Translations under genes and position numbers: made by a program | Shown: in pieces, positions 1 through 11,317 of the stretch | Layout of the letters: the number at the start of each line of letters is the position of its first letter | Numbering within the stretch: the stretch's first letter is position 1 | NCBI RefSeq assembly: GCF_022539665.2 | Contig: NC_081331.1 | Location: 3,940,501 to 4,004,500, forward strand | Reading direction: 5' to 3' | Origin: Daphnia carinata | Lineage: Eukaryota > Arthropoda > Branchiopoda > Diplostraca > Daphniidae | DNA length: 64,000 bases | The notes under the pieces: generated by a model | Databases searched by the model: none | The model's input: only the letters and a program-made list of their open reading frames with translations | Told to the model about the DNA's origin: nothing

Positions 1-73
1 TGGGTACTTAAATGGCCCTAAAGATGTTTCATTTCGCTGGCATTGCAGCGATGAACATCATACATGGACTCTT
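1..73 (+). pseudogene. End of a decayed hAT-type transposase-like reading frame (partial, cut by window edge)
   Basis: The first bases read in frame as GYLNGPKDVS, then a stop at 71-73. The same segment lies inverted at 8584-8660, where more of the frame is visible. That longer copy has a pattern resembling the central part of hAT transposases of the ZBED5/Buster type, so I infer this is the tail of the same degenerate frame. The homology between the two copies continues past the stop for several hundred bases, so the unit was duplicated as DNA and not as a gene alone. Family assignment is weak. Confidence 0.35.
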
Positions 74-410
74 TAGGTATGAAAGGAATTTTCTTGAAAA
101 AATTTTGAATTTATGATGAAGCATTTCTCCTCCTTTTTGCCAACCATGTCTAATCTACAAAAAAAAATTATCCAATAGGAAAGGATTTTCATATACTGGG
201 AACACAACTATCAACAATGTAACATTCTACGGGTGCTATTTTATCATTCAAGAGCCTTATACAATGATTTTCATCTGCAATTTGTATGGCCTTTCCCAAG
301 CTTCTGCCAGAAGTTGAATCTATGAGTCATGTAAGTTGTAAGTCACATGAGCAACAATTGAGATGCTTAATGGTGTTGTTTTTCTTTTCTCAGTGTAGGT
401 TAATAGTAAC

Positions 411-1125
411 ATTGGATCTGAAAAGATTCTTGGTTGGGGCAAGACACTGAATAAATTGTAATGATTGGATGGATGACATGACATTTCTATACTTCATTCG
501 GATTCCCGAGACGGTATTTTATATTAAAAAAATTGAAGTGCATATCTGGGCTCCCTTCCTTTCCGTAGCCCCGTTTCCCCTTGACTCGTAATAAGCCCGT
601 AGGGGGTCATGCCCCTACTGTACGGTATATATAAAAACAACATATACCGAGGTTTGGAGGGCTCTGGCCGGAAAGGGGACGTGGGGGTCCGCTTAGTCCG
701 ATGATGTGTTCACGGAGGGCGACGTGGCTATCCACAAATCCGAACTAAAGGTTAATCGCTCCTGTAAAAATGTTCCAAATCTTCAGCTCTTCTTCCGGCT
801 TCTCTTAGCCAATCACCGGGTAATCTCCCCGGTGGGTCAACAAGGCAGTGTCTCCCCCTGCCTGGGTTGACGGCAACTTTTGAAAAGGCTATTGTGCCTT
901 TTTAAAGTTGCAAAAATAATTGTAATGTGCAGAGAATTGTCAATAAAAATTTTTTTATAAAATATTTTTTCCAAAATTTGTTTCTTTTATTGTCTGTTTT
1001 CGCTGTGTTTACACATTACATTTATCAACTTTTCTTTTTATTTAGCTTGCTCAATTGACCTTTATTGTTTTTGCCACCTTTGATGGTAAGCAATGTTTCC
1101 ATTGGTTTATCGTTTATCTGTAAAT
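411..1125 (+). repeat. Left arm of a large foldback (inverted-repeat) element
   Basis: This stretch is repeated in reverse complement at 1665-2415 with scattered substitutions and small indels, seen directly by reading both arms. Landmarks shared by both arms are a GTAGGGG/CCCCTAC hairpin, a CACCGGG/CCCGGTG hairpin and an A+T-rich inner end. A third, shorter copy lies at about 7815-8340. I find no coding sequence in it. It resembles foldback-type DNA elements or a large non-autonomous element; I do not recognise the family. Confidence 0.8.
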
Positions 1126-1664
1126 ATTCAATTATTATTTATTACACTCTTTGAATTCTTCAACTTAGATTCAAGGAATAACGTGTAATACCTGGATATT
1201 TTCTGAAGTAATTTTGAATTTGTATTTTATTTTACTCGTATGGGAACCGATCCCCAGACATTAAGCGTGCAACGCCGATGCTCTAACATTGAGCCACGAG
1301 GTATATATATGAACTTTTTATTATCGCATATCATATGTTATGGTGTAGGATGTTTATGCAGTCCTTCACAACTATATGTTTATCTGTCTATTGCTGATAT
1401 AATGACCATAGCTCTGTGGTATAGTCTTTAGCCGCGATATCTGTTACCCTGGGTTCGAACCTCAGTAGATGTTTAAAAATGAAGCAGAATAAATGTAGAA
1501 AAGAATTTTGCAGTATTGCATTTCAGTTTTATTCTAATTGTAAATTCAAGTCCGCAAGTGACTAGAAAAAAGCCAACTTGTCATCATATGATTCATGGCT
1601 CATTGGTAGAGCATCGGCGCGGTATGCCGAACATCCTGGGTTCGATCCCTGGATAATAATTGAA
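1126..1664. repeat. Loop of the foldback element with three tRNA-like sequences
   Basis: The loop between the two arms holds three sequences with paired tRNA-type internal promoter motifs. One is on the minus strand at about 1238-1312 (GTGGCTCAATGTTAGAGC, then GGATCGGTTCCC). Two are on the plus strand, at about 1400-1475 (B box GGGTTCGAACC) and about 1590-1660 (A box TGGCTCATTGG, B box GGGTTCGATCCC). The minus-strand copy and the last plus-strand copy resemble each other, so part of the loop continues the inverted symmetry. None folds cleanly enough to call a functional tRNA. They look like tRNA-derived repeat modules. Confidence 0.6.
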
Positions 1665-2415
1665 TGCTTACAGATAAACGATAAACGATAAACCAATAGA
1701 AACAATGCTTACCATTAAACGTGTCCCAATGCTTATCATCAAAGGTGGGCAAAACAATAAAGGTGAACTGAGCAAGCTAAATAAAAAAAAGGTGATAAAT
1801 GTAATGTGTAAACACAGCGAAAACCTACAATGAAAGAAACAAATTTTGGAAAAAATATTTTAAAAAAAATTTTTATTGACAATTCTCTTCACATTACAAT
1901 TATTTTTGCAACTTTAAAAGGGCACAATAGCCCTTTCAAAAGTTGCCGTCAACCCAGGCAGGGGGAGACACTGCCTTGTTGACCCACCGGGGAGATTACC
2001 CGGTGATTGGCTAAGAGAAGCCGGAAGAAGAGCTGAAGATTTGGAACATTTTTACAGGAGCGATTAACCTTTAGTTCGGATTTGTGGGCAGCCACGTCGC
2101 CCTCCGTGAACACATCATCGGACGAAGCGGCACCCCACGTCCCCTTTCCGGCCAGAGCCCTCCAAACCTCGGTATATGTTGTTTTTATATATACCGTACA
2201 GTAGGGGCATGACCCCCTACGGGCTTATTACGAGTCAAGGGGAAACGGGGCTACGGAAAGGAAGGGAGCCCAGATATGCACTTCAATTTATGAAAAATTT
2301 AATACCGTTTTTAATTGAGAATCTGAATGAAGTATGGAAATTCCATGTAGTGTATCCAAACATAATAATTTATTCAGGACCTTGCCCCAAACAAGAAACC
2401 TTTTCAGATCAAAAT
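1665..2415 (-). repeat. Right arm of the large foldback element
   Basis: Reverse complement of 411-1125. The match runs from the inner motif of repeated AAACGATA units to an outer end reading CTTTTCAGATC, where similarity with the left arm stops. The arm includes the hairpin-forming segments described for the left arm. A short open frame here (2176-2454) has no recognisable domain and I do not count it as a gene. Confidence 0.8.
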
Positions 2416-2479
2416 TTATTGTTCATCTATAATAAGACAGTAAAAGACCATTAGGCATAAAAACTCTTAATTCACATAT

Positions 2480-4440
<1,961 letters not shown>

Positions 4441-4696
4441 AAGTAATCACACTAGGAATACAAGAAAACACTTACCTAGTGACCCTGGACAAAAAAATGT
4501 AGAACAGAATGAAACAAATAAGATTATATAGAGAGGTCAAGAAGTAAAATCTAGCGAGGACGGTCTATCTAGCGAGTAAAGGTAGACAGCAGCAGTGTTT
4601 CCACTTTCCGCAAAGTGGTATCCCTAGAACGTTGCCAGACTGGGGACATAAATCCCTATTTTAAAAAAATAAAATCCCCAGAAAAATCCCTGTTAC

Positions 4697-5431
4697 CAGA
4701 GTCATAGAAACCTGGTTGCTCTACGGTGTGTGTAAATGCTACAAGGGTTTGCGGGGACTTGTGGTCGAATTCTGGCAGTTAAATAGCGAACCTAGCGGTT
4801 TTGGTGGAGTACTACATGGCCCCCAACCAATGAGCTATGTCCTGCCAAAATTTCGACAGCCAATCATAGCAGACCCGCCAAACGAGGGGGAAGTACTTAG
4901 TACTTTACTCCAGCGGTTTGTACTTAGAGTAGTCGGATGGCCAAGTCAAGCGTGTCTTTTTCAAGCATGGCCTACTATAATAACGGCCTGTCAGCGCGCA
5001 ATACTTCTTGCGCAAACAAGTTAATTGTCAGAGAGGCTTAATAGATATAATACTAATATAAAATTACGTAATATAAAATTTTAATACAGAATTGAAATGA
5101 GTGGAAAAACAGTGGAAAGTGGAACCTAGCGCAGCGTGTGGTCAGCCTACGTTAGGAAATGGAAAAAAGATAATGCAACTACTGGATTCGAACTTGGGCC
5201 TCCCGCATGGCAATCGAGGGTGCTAACCACTAGACCCAACAACTGATATTTTATGTCGTATCCCTTATGATTCTATTGCACGATGTCAGGATATCTCTAA
5301 TTCTAGTCAACAGATGGCTCTCTGACGCTGCCAGCTCCGCCCACAAAAGGGCGGAAATTTCGACCACAAGTCCCCGCAAATCCTTGTGGCATTTACACAC
5401 ACCGTAGAGCAACCAGGTTTCTATGACTCTG
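4697..5431. mobile_element. Non-autonomous DNA transposon (MITE-like), 735 bp, hAT-like ends
   Basis: The ends are inverted repeats of about 73 bp (4697-4771 and 5357-5431) differing at only a few positions and starting CAGAGTCATAGAAACC. The element is flanked on both sides by the direct repeat CTGTTAC (4690-4696 and 5432-5438), a convincing 7-bp target-site duplication. CAG-type termini with a 7-8 bp duplication suit the hAT superfamily, though P-type cannot be excluded. The interior has no transposase. It contains a tRNA-Gly-derived SINE-like sequence on the minus strand (about 5088-5245). The near-identity of the ends suggests a fairly recent insertion. Confidence 0.85.
4966..5250 (-). repeat. 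tRNA-Gly-derived SINE-like repeat, copy 1 (inside the MITE)
   Basis: On the minus strand, 5245-5180 reads like a tRNA head: GGTCTAGTGGTTAGCA as A box, GCGGGAGGCCC, then AAGTTCGAATCC as B box. The middle part resembles tRNA-Gly(GCC). The following body (AGTGGAAAGTGGAACC and GGCCTACTATAATAACGGCC in plus orientation) recurs in the same order at 5450-5695. The tRNA-derived head plus a repeated unrelated body is the usual SINE layout. Confidence 0.6.
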
Positions 5432-5449
5432 CTGTTACTTTCATGGCAT

Positions 5450-5700
5450 ACTCACATGGCCTACTATAATAACGGCCTGTCAGCGCGCAATACCTCCAGC
5501 GCCTAAAACTGCATTGCCAGAGGGGCGTAATACCCCAAACCGAGCTCCACTTTCCACTGTTTGGTAACGAATGCAGAATTGAAATGTGTGGGAAAAACAG
5601 TGGAAAGTGGAACCTAGCGCCGCGCGTGGCCAGCTTACGGTAGGAAAGGGAAAAAAGAAATGACTGAGGCTAGATTCGAACTCGGGTCTCCAGCTTATAT
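5450..5700 (-). repeat. SINE-like repeat, copy 2 (outside the MITE)
   Basis: Direct repeat of 4966-5203: the motif GGCCTACTATAATAACGGCC, the block GTGGAAAGTGGAACCTAGCG and the B-box region ATTCGAACTCGGGTCTCC recur in the same order with substitutions. The tRNA head is cut short and runs into a TATATAGCTTGTT tandem stretch at 5693-5740. Confidence 0.55.
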
Positions 5701-5984
5701 ATAGCTTGTTATATTGTTATATAGCTTATATATAGCTTGTTCTCTGCCTCGCCAATAAATAATATTACCAAACATTCTCTATTTGCAGCTACTTACAAAA
5801 CCACTCTTTCATGCTTGAACCATGGTGTAGAAGGATGGTGAAACAACTCTCCATTTTAAGGCCTATCTCGAATGAAGCCTCTTTTCAGAGGAGGTGGGTG
5901 TGGCCTAATTGAGGTTAGATATAGCCGACGCCACCATCGGAACTACTTAGAAGTACTGGTATGTAGGATAGTGATTACAAATAT

Positions 5985-6055
5985 AGTGAACTAATGGATA
6001 GAACACTCGATTACAGTACGGGAGTCTCGAGTTCGAACCCAGTATCAGACTATCT
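5985..6055 (+). repeat. tRNA-like sequence (SINE head remnant)
   Basis: Contains an A-box-like CTAATGGATAGAACAC and a B box GAGTTCGAACCC about 35 bases apart. It resembles the tRNA heads nearby. No matching acceptor stem is visible, so I do not call it a tRNA gene. Confidence 0.4.
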
Positions 6056-6591
6056 TTTTTCTCCTTTCCTATTGCTATATAAATTTAATTCATTATAACG
6101 GGCTACTTTTAAACAAAAGAATTGATCATTAAATTTATTCTACTAAACGTCAAATACTAAGCGTCAAATACGATAATATAATAAAAGAAAAGTTATAACG
6201 GTAATTTGATGGCTAAGAAGCAATGGGATAATGTTTGGACTTAGAAAATTTTTCAAGCAGGTGCCTTTTACTTCAATATAGGCGTGACGATATCTAACCC
6301 CAAATAGCCCCCAAATAGCCCCCTTCAGCCGATATATAGTTCTTTCACCATCCTTGTACACCATGCTTGAACTTCATCAACAACTTGGCAATGGTGTTAG
6401 ATACAAAAAGGAACAACAAAAACTTACGGGTAGCGAATTGGGTCACATATCCCGATGATAAGCTGCCTGCATCCACGAGCCGTCTTTCAGGCCGTGGGGA
6501 GGCTAACGAACAGCCTACGTTCAACGATCACCTCTTCTCTACCTTTCAGCTTGTGGTTCGATCTTCAAGGTAGTAACACTACTACAGATCG

Positions 6592-6650
6592 ATTTTTAGC
6601 CTGGCAAGGCTATTTTTGCCATTTTTAGCCTGGCAAGGCTTTTTTTTTGG
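6592..6650. repeat. Short tandem repeat of a TTTTTAGCCTGGCAAGGC unit
   Basis: The unit TTTTTAGCCTGGCAAGGCT occurs at about 6594-6612 and again at about 6623-6641 with a short T-rich spacer. It is followed by a CTTCTTTTTTC-type pyrimidine-rich tract to about 6770. Confidence 0.6.
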
Positions 6651-6874
6651 TGTGCCATTTAGCCCCTTTATAGTAGGCATGGCATGCTTTTCTTTTTTCT
6701 CTTCTTTTTTCTTTCTTCTTGTTTTCTCTCTTCTTTTTTTCTTTCTTCTTGTTTTCTTTCTTGAATGCGTAGAATCTTGCGTCTTGATCTGTTGTAGAAG
6801 CTTGCGTAATCCGATGAATCTTGCGTATCCTGAATGAAGATTTGGAGGGAAAGGGAGGGGGGAAATTGGCGGTG

Positions 6875-6945
6875 TCGGGACTTGAACCCGGGGCCTTCAG
6901 AATGCGAAGCGAAGGTGGTAACCACTGTGCCAGGACCGCACATCT
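6875..6945 (-). repeat. tRNA-like sequence with good A and B boxes
   Basis: On the minus strand: GCGGTCC, then TGGCACAGTGGTTACCA (A box), a long anticodon-arm region closed by CCTTC/GAAGG, then CCGGGTTCAAGTCCCG (T arm and B box) and ACACCGC. The first five acceptor bases pair with the 3' end. The anticodon loop appears too long for a normal tRNA and the lower acceptor stem mismatches. A tRNA-derived SINE head or tRNA pseudogene is the likeliest reading. Confidence 0.45.
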
Positions 6946-7008
6946 CAAACAAATTTATTTTTCATCGACCTTCGTTCTAATACCGGAGCTATATAATATG
7001 TGACTAAT

Positions 7009-7095
7009 AGTGGTGTAGCGCTGTGGTAGGGCGCTGTGGTATAGCACTGAGATCATACGTCGACTGTCCGTGTTCGGTTCTTATAGACGCCATTG
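7009..7095 (+). repeat. Weak tRNA-like repeat remnant
   Basis: Carries GTAGCGCTGTGGTAGGGCGC and, about 40 bases on, GTGTTCGGTTC, similar in spacing to the A and B boxes of the nearby tRNA-like repeats but more diverged. From here to about 7800 I see no recognisable gene. The open frame at 7525-7806 has no known domain. Confidence 0.3.
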
Positions 7096-7814
7096 CTTCA
7101 AATTTTTTAAATTATTTTTATAAATGTAAATAAAAAAATAAAATAACACATTTTTAAAGCAATTAACCAGTGCCCGTCAAAGCCAAACAAGTTACCAGAA
7201 AAATTTTAATTGGCTAGCTGGGGACAGCTTTTAAAATAAGCCCAACAAAATAAGCCCAACTTTTCCCATTTTTAATTTTATTTTTTTCGAAAACTTAGGT
7301 ATTCCCGCAGTAATACGTGGTGTAGATTTGTAACACGACTGTCTATCGGAGAAGACTAGAAAGTAAAGTTCCATTATTGTTCTTCGGCTTAAACTGAATC
7401 AGGATCGACATTTTTCGCCATACATTAGACTTGCGATACAACTTCATGTACGTACTGTATTACGACTGCATTCAGATCGCCTTACTTTAAGCAAAGGTTC
7501 ATAAGGCTTCCCTTAAGGCAAACAATGGAAGCTTCAGCATTTACGATAGATTCCAATCATCTGGGAAGAAGGAATCCTTGGACATCTTGGTACAATCGAG
7601 GTTGTACTGTCAGCAGTAGCAGCAGCATCGGCGGGAACCATCCGATTCAGCACAGCTCCCAAGAAACCCCTGCTGCACAAAGAGATAGGCGTGGGCCTTA
7701 TTGTACAGAAATAAATTGTATAATCATCGTATCAGCTAAATGCTTGCACATGCCAGACAAGGTGACAATCTTGCGTGTTGCACAAGAGTTGATTGCGAAA
7801 ATTTAAAAAAAGTG

Positions 7815-8340
7815 TATTGACATTACTCTGCACAAACAAAAGATTTTGCAACTTTCGAAAGGCTCTCTCAAAAGTTGCCGCCAACCAACGCAGGGGGAGA
7901 CACTGCCTTGGTTGACCCGCCGGGGATATTACCCGGTGCTTGGCTAAGAGATGCCGGAAGAAGAGCCGAAGATACGGAACATTTTTACAGGAGCGATTAG
8001 CCTTTAGTTCGGATTTGTGGGTAGCGACACAGCCCTCCGTGAACACATCATTGGATCATGAGGACCCCCACGTCCCCTTTCCAGCCAGAGCCCTCCAAAC
8101 CTCGGTATATGTTTTTTTAAAATATACCGTACAGTAGGGGCATGACCCCCTACGGGCTTATTATGAGTCAAGGGGAAACGGGGCTACAGAAAAGAAGGGA
8201 GCCCAGATATGCACTTCAATTTTTAAAATATCAAATACCGTCTGCGGAATCCGAATGAAGTATAGAAATATCATGTCATCGATCCAATCATTACAATTTA
8301 TTCAGTGTCTTGCCCCAACCAAGAATCTTTTCAGATCCAA
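7815..8340 (-). repeat. Third, truncated copy of the foldback arm
   Basis: Reads in the same orientation as the right arm (1665-2415) and as the reverse complement of the left arm, with the same hairpin landmarks. It lacks about 165 bases at the inner end of the full arms. Beyond 8340 the similarity continues with the reverse complement of 1-326, so this copy and the window start share both the arm and its flank. Confidence 0.75.
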
Positions 8341-8805
8341 TGTTCAACTTCTGGTGGAAGCTTGGGAAAGGACATACAAATTGCAGATTAACATCATTGT
8401 ATAAGGCTCTTGAATGATAAACTAGCACCCGTAGAATGTTGCATTGTTGATAGTTGTGTTCCCAGTATATGAAAATCCTTTCCTATTGGATAAATTTTTT
8501 TTTAGATTAGACATGGTTGGCAAAAAGGAGGAGAAATGCTTCGTCATAAATTCAAAATTATTTGAAGAAAATTCCTTTGATACCTAAAGAGTCCCTGTAT
8601 GATGTTCATCGCTGCAATGGCAGCAAAGTGAAACATCTTTAGGGCCATTTAAGTACCCAGTTTCACCAACACTCCGAACGTAAAGGACAAGTTGTTCTTT
8701 AGCCAGAGAAGCAGAATTATTTGAGGCTTCTAGCTGTAACAGAACTATAAAGGATTGCTGTTGTACCAGATTCATTAACACAAGATGATACTTCTCATTA
8801 GACAA
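8341..8805 (-). pseudogene. hAT-type transposase-like fragment and its 3' flank
   Basis: A 73-codon frame runs from 8805 to 8584 on the minus strand. Its segment QSFIVLLQLEA followed by SLAKEQLVLYVRSV recalls the part of ZBED5/Buster-type hAT transposases that normally reads like LQLDESTD and then QLLVFVRYV. The usual acidic residues of that motif are not kept. The frame ends in a stop that also exists in the copy at the window start. The rest, 8583-8341, matches the reverse complement of 1-326 and shows no coding. The family call is tentative. Confidence 0.35.
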
Positions 8806-9928
8806 TTTGCATTACTCTATTACTTTACCTCATACCTTAATGGTAATGCAGGCTCAGTGTTTTTCAACTACAGGCCGACTCTACCATCCTGTAACACTTC
8901 CAGACTTGACTTGATCCCCAGCTAAAATTCTGTGAATGCAAAATAATACCATTAAAAATACTTTTTCGATAGACAAAAAACTGAGAAGTACCTAATCTAT
9001 GTTTGATGTTGAACTCATGCCATTTTTGGGTTTCCGTACCACACCCATTTTCAGCAGTCTTTATGGTAATATTAATCAAAGCCACATGTATCACTATGAA
9101 ATGGATGTTGAAAAGCAAATAAAAACCTGTTGAGATGGATATCAGGAGAATCAGAATAGATCTCAATCAACTTCAGTTATTCTTTTCCCTATAGTACTTA
9201 GTGACATAGCATAATAGATCTACCTGCCTCAATTCAGAACCATAGACCAACGGAAAAGAACACAGAAATGTAGCTGTGAAAGCAGATCACTTTAGAACAC
9301 AGGATAAGGTATATATCATCTAAGAGTAGACCTAAAATGCAAAGACAAAAATATTGGGCATAATTGCAGTTTACCAAACATAGTAGTAAAATAAAATAAT
9401 TGTCAAAGAAAGACATGCACTGCACACTTGGGTTGGCGAATAAAAAGGCGAATAGCGGGTAAGTCTGATGCAATGTATGGCAATCCGTTTTTTTTATCCA
9501 ATTTTTTTTTTTTGGGGGGGGGGGGGGAGTAAAACGGATTGCCATATTCAACCAATTCCGATGAGTTTCAGTTTTTTGCAGGAAAAAAATTTAAGCGCGA
9601 CCGAAAAAAGTCGGGCTTATTTAGTCGTACTTATTTAGTCGGGCTTAAAAAATGTTTCGGTCAGTGTATGTAGGGAATTAAGTAGAGATGTGACCGGTAG
9701 ATGGCGATAGCAGTAAAACAGAAAACAACGATACTTTTATTTTTGGGGGGATAAAACGGGTTGCCGTATGTCCAGTTTTCCGTTCCGGCCGCTAACTATT
9801 GTAAAAGCCGAATCGCCCACGGGTCGCACTAGTTTGACAACTTGTGCTTCAGTTGTAAAACTGGCTTGTACTGTCTAGTGGTCCTCCGGTGAATCGTCTT
9901 GAAGCGATATTCGATCAAAGGAGCTAAT
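8806..9928. other. Intergenic stretch upstream of Tecr
   Basis: No gene recognised. It contains a short inverted repeat at 9477-9547 (arms ATGGCAATCCGTTTT and its reverse complement) enclosing a T run and a run of G. The last 150 bases before 9929 are less A+T-rich and probably hold the Tecr promoter and 5' leader. A start site could not be fixed. Confidence 0.5.
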
Positions 9929-11317
9929 ATGGAGGTATGTTGAAAATTAACTAAATAAAGCATACATAATTAATTTCAATGAAATGTCACAATATCTGTG
10001 ATTTCTGCCACCTGTCCATCAGCTTAAAATTTACTTCTTTGTAGCTAATGGTCTTTTCACTTTCAGATTGGCATTTTAAGCACTTCTGGAGGAAAACAGC
10101 TGGCAACTCTTACGGTAAGCAGACAGAGATGTTTTGTGGCAGTTTTCTATTAAGGCAACGATTTACCAAATGAGATCCTCATTTTAGGTTGACCCGAATT
10201 CAACATTAAAGGAATTGAAAACCCAAATTCATCGTCTGAAGTCTCATCTCTATCCTGACAGACAGGAGTTCCGCCAAGAGCCACGGGGAAAAGGGCTTGA
10301 TGAGAACAAAACAGTTGCAGCACTTGGTTTGAAGGATCACAGCAAATTATATCTTAAAGTATTGATACATTCAAAGCATAATTATGAGTGTGGTATTTCT
10401 TAAACAATTTGTCTTGTTCTTCAGGATTTGGGACCTCAAATTGCATGGAAAACAGTTTTCCTAACTGAATATGCTGGTCCTCTTTTCGTGTATGCATGGA
10501 TTTACCAGAGACCTTGGCTGTTTTATGGAGAAGGAGCAGCTAATCAACCCATGAGCCAAGTTGCACAGTAAGTTCCTGCAATGGTTACTGCAAGTTATTC
10601 TACTCATTTCTCAATTTTGTCGATTGTCACAAATTGCTTCAAATAGCATTGCAGCATTTTGTTGGGTGGTACACTATGCTAAACGCATCTTGGAAACCTT
10701 GTTCGTTCATCGCTTCTCTCATGCAACTATGCCAGTGCGTAACTTATTTCGCAATTGCGCCTACTACTGGATCTTTGCCGCTTATGTTGCCTATCACGTC
10801 AATCATCCACTCTACACTGCCCCCTGCCAAATGCAGAGTTACATCGCTCTTGGATTCTGGACCGTAAACGTTTATTCTTTTATGTCAAGGATATGGCCCT
10901 AAAAGCCTGTAATGTTCTTCCTTGCTATAGATTTGCGAGCTCGGCAACTTTAGCATCCATTGGGCTTTACGCAATCTTCGACCACCTGGTTCTAAAGAGC
11001 GCCGCATCCCCCGTCCAACCAAGAACCCACTTACTCTCTTGTTTAATTTAGTGTCATGCCCCAACTACACTTATGAAGTCGGTGGCTGGATCGCTTTCAC
11101 CATCATGACACAGTGTTTACCAGGTTTGTTTTCATGATTTCATTTTCGAGGTACAAAATGGAAAAAATTTAATTTTTACTTTCCTCTAGCTGGACTATTT
11201 GCCTTTGCTGGGTTCTACCAGATGGCTGTTTGGGCCATTGGTAAACATCGAGCCTACAAGAAAGACTTTAAAGATTACCCCCGTGGCCGCAAATCCATCA
11301 TTCCATTTGTGTTCTAA
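9929..11317 (+). CDS. Tecr: Very-long-chain enoyl-CoA reductase (trans-2,3-enoyl-CoA reductase)
   Basis: Seven coding exons: 9929-9934, 10067-10114, 10188-10358, 10425-10567, 10647-10863, 10931-11123 and 11190-11317, giving 301 residues, close to the roughly 300 of animal TECR. The first exon is only ATGGAG before a GTATGT donor. The N-terminal part is ubiquitin-like (residues about 1-75). The steroid-reductase-type C-terminal domain includes [29 protein letters not shown] (196-205) and [11 protein letters not shown] (238-248), the family's conserved tyrosine region, and ends KSIIPFVF. By family, it is an ER multi-pass membrane enzyme that performs the last NADPH-dependent step of very-long-chain fatty acid elongation, the same cycle as the ELOVL elongase at 44-46 kb. 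Homology is clear and phases agree at every junction. Confidence 0.95.

Noticed and set aside
541-960. Hammerhead ribozyme in the foldback arms
   Set aside because: A GAAAC and a CCGATGATG are present, but the invariant CUGAUGA core and matching stems are not.
1590-1660. A functional tRNA gene in the foldback loop
   Set aside because: A and B boxes are good, but I could not pair a full acceptor stem and anticodon arm. Similar degenerate copies nearby point to a repeat module.
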